Program-made: the position numbers and the translations under genes
The notes under the pieces: model-generated
The model's input: only the letters and a program-made list of their open reading frames with translations
Told to the model about the DNA's origin: nothing
Database searches by the model: none
Part shown: one piece after another, positions 60,127 through 64,000 of the stretch
How the letters are laid out: the number at the start of each line of letters is the position of its first letter
How positions within the stretch are numbered: the first letter of the stretch is position 1
NCBI GenBank assembly: GCA_964518955.1
Contig: CAZFHS010000037.1
Coordinates: forward strand, 1-64,000
Length of the DNA: 64,000 nucleotides
DNA from: JBDGYW01 sp964518955
Lineage (GTDB): Bacteria; Gemmatimonadota; Gemmatimonadetes; Gemmatimonadales; GWC2-71-9
Direction: 5' to 3'

Positions 60127-62742
60127 ATGATAGGACCCGAAAGACTCACTGTTAAAGCTGGTGAAGCGCTGAGAAACGCCCAATCAATGGCGAGCCACGC
60201 AGGCAATCCGGCTGTAACCGACAGCCACCTCTTCCTGGCGTTGTTGAACCAGGGCGAGGGCATCGTCGTGCCCATCCTCCAGAAGTCAGGCGTGAACGTC
60301 ACCGAGCTCAGGCAGGAGGTCGAACGGGAGGTCGAGCGGCTTCCAACTCAAAGCGGCGCTACTGGCCAGTCGATGGCGTCTCACGAGCTGAACGACGCGC
60401 TCGACCGAGCTGATTTCCTGGCCAAGGAACTGGGCGACAGCCACGTCTCGACAGAGCATCTACTGGTTGGCCTGGTGGACGCTAAAAGCACCACAGCTCG
60501 CGACCTGCTCAGTTCTCGTGGCATCGACAAAGACTTGATTCTGCAGGCCCTGAATGAAGTGCGAGGCAGTCACCGCGTCACCGACGCCGAACCCGAGGGC
60601 AAATACCGGGCGTTGGAGCGCTTCACGAAAGACCTTACCGACCTCGCGCGCGCAGGCAAGTTAGATCCGGTCATCGGCCGCGACGAAGAGATCCGTAGAG
60701 TCATGCAAGTCCTCTCTCGGCGCACGAAGAACAACCCCGTCCTGATCGGCGAGCCAGGAGTCGGTAAGACGGCCATCGTAGATGGTCTTGCGCAGCGCAT
60801 CGTGAATGGTGACGTACCCGAATCGCTGCGAGGAAAACGCATAGTGGTGCTGGACATCAGTCTATTGTTGGCCGGCGCCAAATACCGCGGCGAGTTTGAG
60901 GAGAGATTGAAGGCAGTTCTGAAAGAGATCACGAGCCAAGAGGGGCAGTTCGTCGTTTTTATAGATGAGATGCATACGATAGTTGGTGCAGGAGCGGCAG
61001 AGGGTGCAGTTGACGCCTCCAACATGCTGAAGCCCGCTCTCGCCAGAGGTGAGCTCCACGTCGTGGGCGCCACGACTCTCGACGAGTACCGCAAGTACGT
61101 TGAGAAAGACAAGGCGCTGGAGCGTCGTTTCCAGCCCGTGCTCGTGGGCGAGCCGACTGTCGAAGACACCGTCGCCATTTTGCGGGGTCTCAAAGAACGC
61201 TACGAAGTGCACCATGGCGTGCGCATCACCGACGATGCGATCATCGCTGCCGCGCGGCTCTCCGATCGTTACCTCGGCGAGCGCAAACTTCCCGACAAAG
61301 CCATCGACCTAGTTGACGAAGCCGCTAGCAGGCTCAGGATAGAAATCGACAGCCTGCCGCAAGAGATCGACGACGTCGAACGCCGCATGGTGCAGCTTCG
61401 CATCGAGGAGCAGGCGCTGTCTGGTGAGAAGGATCGTGCGGGTAAGGAACGGCTCGAGGCGTTGCGCAAAGAGCTATCAGAGTTGGAAGAGCAATCACAG
61501 AGCATGAAGGCCCAGTGGCAGGCCGAGAAGTCCGCTATCACACAGCTGCAGGAAAAGAAGGCCGAGTTAGAAGAACTTCGCACGCAGGCCGATCAGGTCA
61601 CGCGGGGCGGCGACCTTCAGAAGGCCGCTGAGATCCGATACGGGAGTGTGCCCGAGCTTGAGCGTGAAATCGAGACTGAGAAGGACAGGCTCGTTGAGAT
61701 CCAGGCGACAGCCAAGTATCTGAAGGAGGATGTGGATTCGGAGGACATTGCCGAGATCGTGTCCAAGTGGACCGGCATACCGGTCAGCAAGATGCTCGAA
61801 TCGGAGCGTGAACGTTTGACCAAACTCGAGACCGAGTTGGGCAAGCGAGTAATCGGTCAGAGCGAAGCGGTCGAGGCAGTTTCGAATGCGGTGCGGCGAT
61901 CGCGCGCTGGTTTGCAGGACCCCAACCGACCGGTCGGTAGCTTCATCTTCCTAGGGCCCACGGGCGTAGGCAAGACCGAGACGGCACGTGCACTCGCACA
62001 ATTCCTATTCGATGACGAGCGCGCCATGGTGCGGCTCGACATGTCGGAGTACATGGAGAAACACGCAGTCGCACGCATGATCGGTGCGCCTCCCGGGTAC
62101 ATCGGTTACGACGAGGGTGGGCAGCTGACTGAAGCCGTGAGGCGCAGGCCATACTCCGTGATTCTCTTCGACGAAATTGAAAAGGCGCACCCCGACGTCT
62201 TCAACGTCCTGCTCCAGATTCTGGACGACGGCAGGCTCACCGACAGCCAGGGCCATTCGGTCGACTTCAAGAACACCGTCATCATCATGACCTCCAATAT
62301 CGGGAGCCAGTGGCTGCTCGAGACTGAGGGGCCTGACGACGCGGAGGCTGAGAAATTCGTGCTCGACGCGCTTCGGCAGACGTTCAGGCCGGAGTTTCTG
62401 AACCGCGTGGATGACGTGATCGTCTTCCACAGACTGAACCGCGAACACCTGGCGGACATCATCGATCTGCAGTTGTCGCACGTGCGCAATCTGCTGGCAG
62501 ATCGCGAGCTCACGCTCGATGTTTTTGCGGAGGCACGTGAGTTCCTCGTGAGGGAGGGCTACGATCCAGCTTACGGTGCACGTCCGTTGAAGCGGGCGAT
62601 TCAGACTTTCATCCAGAATCCGTTGGCGATGGCAGTGCTGGAAGGCCGATTCAAAGACGGCGACACTGTATCAGTTGCTCCATCCGCCGACGGAAAGAGT
62701 CTCGAGTTCACCCATACCGGGTCGTCCGCAGAGTCAGTGTAA
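60127..62742 (+). CDS. clpB: ATP-dependent chaperone ClpB
   Basis: Hexameric disaggregase working with DnaK. An N-terminal double Clp-N domain (residues 1-150) is followed by NBD1 with GEPGVGKT (208-215), a coiled-coil middle domain (~residues 410-520), and NBD2 with GPTGVGKTETARAL (about residue 610) and the C-terminal D2 domain. 871 aa is full length. ATG 60127 follows AAGGATAAGAG. No CIRCE element is seen upstream, and part of the upstream region is missing in the gap. Confidence 0.97.
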   Translation: MIGPERLTVKAGEALRNAQSMASHAGNPAVTDSHLFLALLNQGEGIVVPILQKSGVNVTELRQEVEREVERLPTQSGATGQSMASHELNDALDRADFLAKELGDSHVSTEHLLVGLVDAKSTTARDLLSSRGIDKDLILQALNEVRGSHRVTDAEPEGKYRALERFTKDLTDLARAGKLDPVIGRDEEIRRVMQVLSRRTKNNPVLIGEPGVGKTAIVDGLAQRIVNGDVPESLRGKRIVVLDISLLLAGAKYRGEFEERLKAVLKEITSQEGQFVVFIDEMHTIVGAGAAEGAVDASNMLKPALARGELHVVGATTLDEYRKYVEKDKALERRFQPVLVGEPTVEDTVAILRGLKERYEVHHGVRITDDAIIAAARLSDRYLGERKLPDKAIDLVDEAASRLRIEIDSLPQEIDDVERRMVQLRIEEQALSGEKDRAGKERLEALRKELSELEEQSQSMKAQWQAEKSAITQLQEKKAELEELRTQADQVTRGGDLQKAAEIRYGSVPELEREIETEKDRLVEIQATAKYLKEDVDSEDIAEIVSKWTGIPVSKMLESERERLTKLETELGKRVIGQSEAVEAVSNAVRRSRAGLQDPNRPVGSFIFLGPTGVGKTETARALAQFLFDDERAMVRLDMSEYMEKHAVARMIGAPPGYIGYDEGGQLTEAVRRRPYSVILFDEIEKAHPDVFNVLLQILDDGRLTDSQGHSVDFKNTVIIMTSNIGSQWLLETEGPDDAEAEKFVLDALRQTFRPEFLNRVDDVIVFHRLNREHLADIIDLQLSHVRNLLADRELTLDVFAEAREFLVREGYDPAYGARPLKRAIQTFIQNPLAMAVLEGRFKDGDTVSVAPSADGKSLEFTHTGSSAESV

Positions 62743-62746
62743 CTTC

Positions 62747-63238
62747 GTGCCCAACTCAACTTCGAGAGATTTACTGCTGACGGACGCGGATGAACGCGGA
62801 ATGCGGGTCGCGCTAGAGGAAGCAGGAGCGGCTGACTCGGTTGGAGAAGTGCCTGTTGGTGCGGCGGTAGTGATCGACGGTGAAGTAGTGAGCCGTGCCC
62901 ACAACGAGACTGTCGCTAGCAGCGATCTCACTCAGCATGCCGAACTCATCGCCATTCAACGGGCCCTCGCGACATTCGAAGACGACCGTCTGGACAACGC
63001 GACACTCTACATCACGCTCGAACCCTGTGCCCAGTGCGCCGGCGCGATTGTGCTTGCGAGAGTGGGTCGAGTGCTTTTCGGCGCGTACGATCCCAAGGCC
63101 GGTATGGCGGGGAGCGTCGAAGACCTTCTTAGGCATCCGAAGCTCAATCATCGGCCGGAGGTTCGCGGCGGATTGCTAGCCAAAGAATGTGGAGAGTTGT
63201 TGAGTGGGTTTTTTGAAGGGAAGAGGGGAAGGAGCTAG
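62747..63238 (+). CDS. tadA: tRNA-specific adenosine deaminase TadA
   Basis: Makes inosine at the wobble position of tRNA-Arg. Zinc/catalytic motifs: HAELIAIQRA (HAE) and EPCAQCAGAI (PCxxC), preceded by GEVPVGAAVVIDG. The start is unsure: GTG 62747 (163 aa) is chosen four bases after clpB; ATG 62801 would also retain the whole domain. The frame open from 62675 only re-reads clpB. A heptamer arm begins at its stop codon. Confidence 0.92.
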   Translation: MPNSTSRDLLLTDADERGMRVALEEAGAADSVGEVPVGAAVVIDGEVVSRAHNETVASSDLTQHAELIAIQRALATFEDDRLDNATLYITLEPCAQCAGAIVLARVGRVLFGAYDPKAGMAGSVEDLLRHPKLNHRPEVRGGLLAKECGELLSGFFEGKRGRS

Positions 63239-63263
63239 CAGCGAGCAACGAGCAGCGAGCAAC
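63236..63263 (+). repeat. Left heptamer arm flanking the four-helix-bundle gene
   Basis: Four units: TAGCAGC, GAGCAAC, GAGCAGC, GAGCAAC. The first unit shares the tadA stop codon (TAG 63236-63238), and the last ends two bases before the stop codon (63265-63267) of the minus-strand gene. Confidence 0.85.
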
Positions 63264-63264
63264 G

Positions 63265-63627
63265 TTAGGTCGGTCGGGCGCCGAGGCTTTTCAGCCAACC
63301 AACCAACATGCAGATCACTCGTTCAGTGTCGCCGATGATATCGTCTGCCGATTCTCCGGCCACGATGCCCACGTCTCGTGCTAGCCGGATATGTGTCTTC
63401 AGTTCGGCAGCCGACCCATACGAAATCCGGATGTGTCGGATTAGCTGCGCCTTGGTACCCAACGCATATCCCTCTGTGAGGTTTGCCGGAACCGAAGCGG
63501 CGGCACGGCGGATCTGATCAGATAGTGAGAAGTGCCGCTCCAACTCACTCTTCATGGTGAGCCTGTAGGCGCGACGAGCGAGATCATTGCTGAGCTTCCA
63601 CACGTCGAGCGATTCGAGCTGTCTCAT
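63265..63627 (-). CDS. Four-helix-bundle protein (S23/IVS family)
   Basis: The 120-aa protein (ATG 63627; an in-frame TTG at 63657 adds ten residues) matches the S23-type four-helix bundle family: LESLDVWKLSNDLARRAYRL, SLSDQIRRAAASVPANLTEGY, and ISYGSAAELKTHIRLARD. Members are encoded in intervening sequences of 23S rRNA in Leptospira, Coxiella and others, and relate to Avd of diversity-generating retroelements; their role is unclear. Here it sits alone on the minus strand between inverted heptamer arms, its stop touching one arm. No reverse transcriptase or rRNA is near. Confidence 0.88.
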   Translation of the reverse strand: MRQLESLDVWKLSNDLARRAYRLTMKSELERHFSLSDQIRRAAASVPANLTEGYALGTKAQLIRHIRISYGSAAELKTHIRLARDVGIVAGESADDIIGDTERVICMLVGWLKSLGARPT

Positions 63628-63695
63628 GTCGATACGATACGATTGCTCGAACTCCAAGCATCATCGTTTGAACGCCAACATTGCCAAATAATTCC

Positions 63696-63755
63696 GTTGC
63701 CCGTTGCTCGTTGTACGTTGCCCGATCGTTGTCCGCTGCACGTTGCACGCTGTAC
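63696..63755 (+). repeat. Right heptamer arm flanking the four-helix-bundle gene
   Basis: GTTGCCC, GTTGCTC, GTTGTAC, GTTGCCC (63696-63723), an irregular 11-nt stretch, then GCTGCAC, GTTGCAC, GCTGTAC (63735-63755). These are reverse complements of GNRCARC units, so they can pair with the arm at 63236. Confidence 0.85.
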
Positions 63756-63757
63756 GA
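63729..63757 (+). promoter_or_regulatory. Promoter-like sequence within the right heptamer arm
   Basis: -35 TTGTCC (63729-63734), 17-bp spacer, -10 TACGAT (63752-63757), the same -10 as at asnS and ahcY. It would give a ~35-nt leader with AAGGAG before the ATG at 63800. Confidence 0.4.
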
Positions 63758-63799
63758 TCTGCGAGCTACCTTACCGCAACAGACCTTCAAGGAGTCCAG

Positions 63800-64000
63800 A
63801 TGTCGATACGCCGTCTTATCCTCGCTGTCGCAGTTGCGCTGGCATTTTCTCCGACGCCCTCCCTCGCCCAACTCGTGGCTCAGGAGGCAGTGGATCTGGG
63901 TGTAATAGAACAGATCCGCGAAGAAGGCCTCGAACGTTCCCAAATGGACGCCATGGCCATGTATATGACCGACGTAATCGGGCCCCGTCTCACTGCGTCG
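63800..64000 (+). CDS. Secreted M28-type peptidase, N-terminal fragment (truncated by window end)
   Basis: 67 codons visible. ATG 63800 has AAGGAG at a good distance (63788-63793). A signal peptide (RRLILAVAVALAF...SLAQ) is followed by IEQIREEGLERSQMDAMAMYMTDVIGPRLTAS. The 'I.eEGl.rS..m....yltDviGPRLT.S' pattern is typical of the pro-region and start of secreted M28 aminopeptidases. The zinc ligands lie beyond the window, so the family is likely but not proven. Confidence 0.7.
   Translation, partial: MSIRRLILAVAVALAFSPTPSLAQLVAQEAVDLGVIEQIREEGLERSQMDAMAMYMTDVIGPRLTAS

Larger units (their letters stand above)
63236..63755. mobile_element. Candidate element: four-helix-bundle ORF between inverted heptamer arms
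   Basis: Left arm (63236-63263), minus-strand four-helix-bundle gene, then a right arm (63696-63755) of reverse-complementary units. The layout recalls IVS elements where a long stem encloses an S23 ORF. Target-site duplication is not evident to me. Mobility is inferred, not shown. Confidence 0.4.

Noticed and set aside
59841..60302. Reading frames running across the N gap
   Set aside because: They contain unknown residues, and the flanks are terminator and repeat sequence.

Overview
The window reads as one continuous, gene-dense stretch of a Gram-negative bacterial chromosome. It carries a TonB-dependent receptor, several signal-peptide or lipoprotein genes and probable outer-membrane barrels. 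A Gemmatimonadota-like (or neighbouring FCB-type) bacterium is the best guess. The reasons are the mixture of a mannose-type PTS with HPr kinase, a small secreted protein with the NYPNPFNP sorting-like motif, an M28-type peptidase start, a four-helix-bundle (S23) gene and a split methylmalonyl-CoA mutase. This is inference from gene content only. Genes are packed with ATGA, GTGA or TGATG stop/start overlaps, GTG and TTG starts are common, and almost everything is on the + strand. A 100-N scaffold gap at 59912-60011 shows the sequence is a draft, probably metagenomic, assembly.

Layout. 1-13059: division and cell-wall cluster (ftsI end, murE, murF, mraY, murD, ftsW, murG, murC, ftsQ, ftsA, ftsZ) without murB or ddl. 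13059-19217: M23 peptidase, BatA/VWA-like membrane protein, ftsY, recG. 19221-22467: repeat element, asnS, then mazG and alr on opposite strands with overlapping divergent promoters. 22575-30978: a lone EutN/CcmL shell-vertex protein, a lipoprotein, an outer-membrane protein, the tRNA methylthiotransferases mtaB and miaB, comEC and fbp. 30975-35469: methylmalonyl-CoA mutase large subunit, FmdB zinc ribbon, argS, PfkB kinase. 35618-40418: purM and a complete riboflavin operon (ribD, ribE, ribBA, ribH) with nusB. 40415-47112: glycosyltransferase, hpf, hprK and a complete mannose-type PTS (EIIA, EIIB, EIIC, EIID, HPr, EI). 47155-51335: metK and ahcY (SAM cycle), a bifunctional-nuclease-family protein, a secreted/membrane protein. 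51395-56410: cobalamin riboswitch controlling btuF, btuC, btuD and btuB. 56509-64000: recO, selB, a small secreted protein, clpB, tadA, a four-helix-bundle gene and the start of an M28-type peptidase.

The most unusual signal is a family of intergenic elements built from tandem 7-bp units (consensus G-N-R-C-A-R-C) arranged as inverted arms. They occur at 35479, 54307, 56412, 57298, 59900-60100 and 63236-63755, and an architecturally identical element with a different heptamer lies at 19221. In the last GNRCARC locus the two arms flank a minus-strand four-helix-bundle (S23/IVS-type) gene, so the ORF-less copies may be non-autonomous versions of an undescribed element. One arm runs into the 3' end of btuD, one supplies a promoter-like sequence for the M28 peptidase gene, and one surrounds the assembly gap.

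Functionally, cobalamin is a recurring theme: the riboswitch, the transporter and receptor, and a B12-dependent mutase. The PTS/HPrK operon and the SAM-cycle pair are compact self-contained modules.
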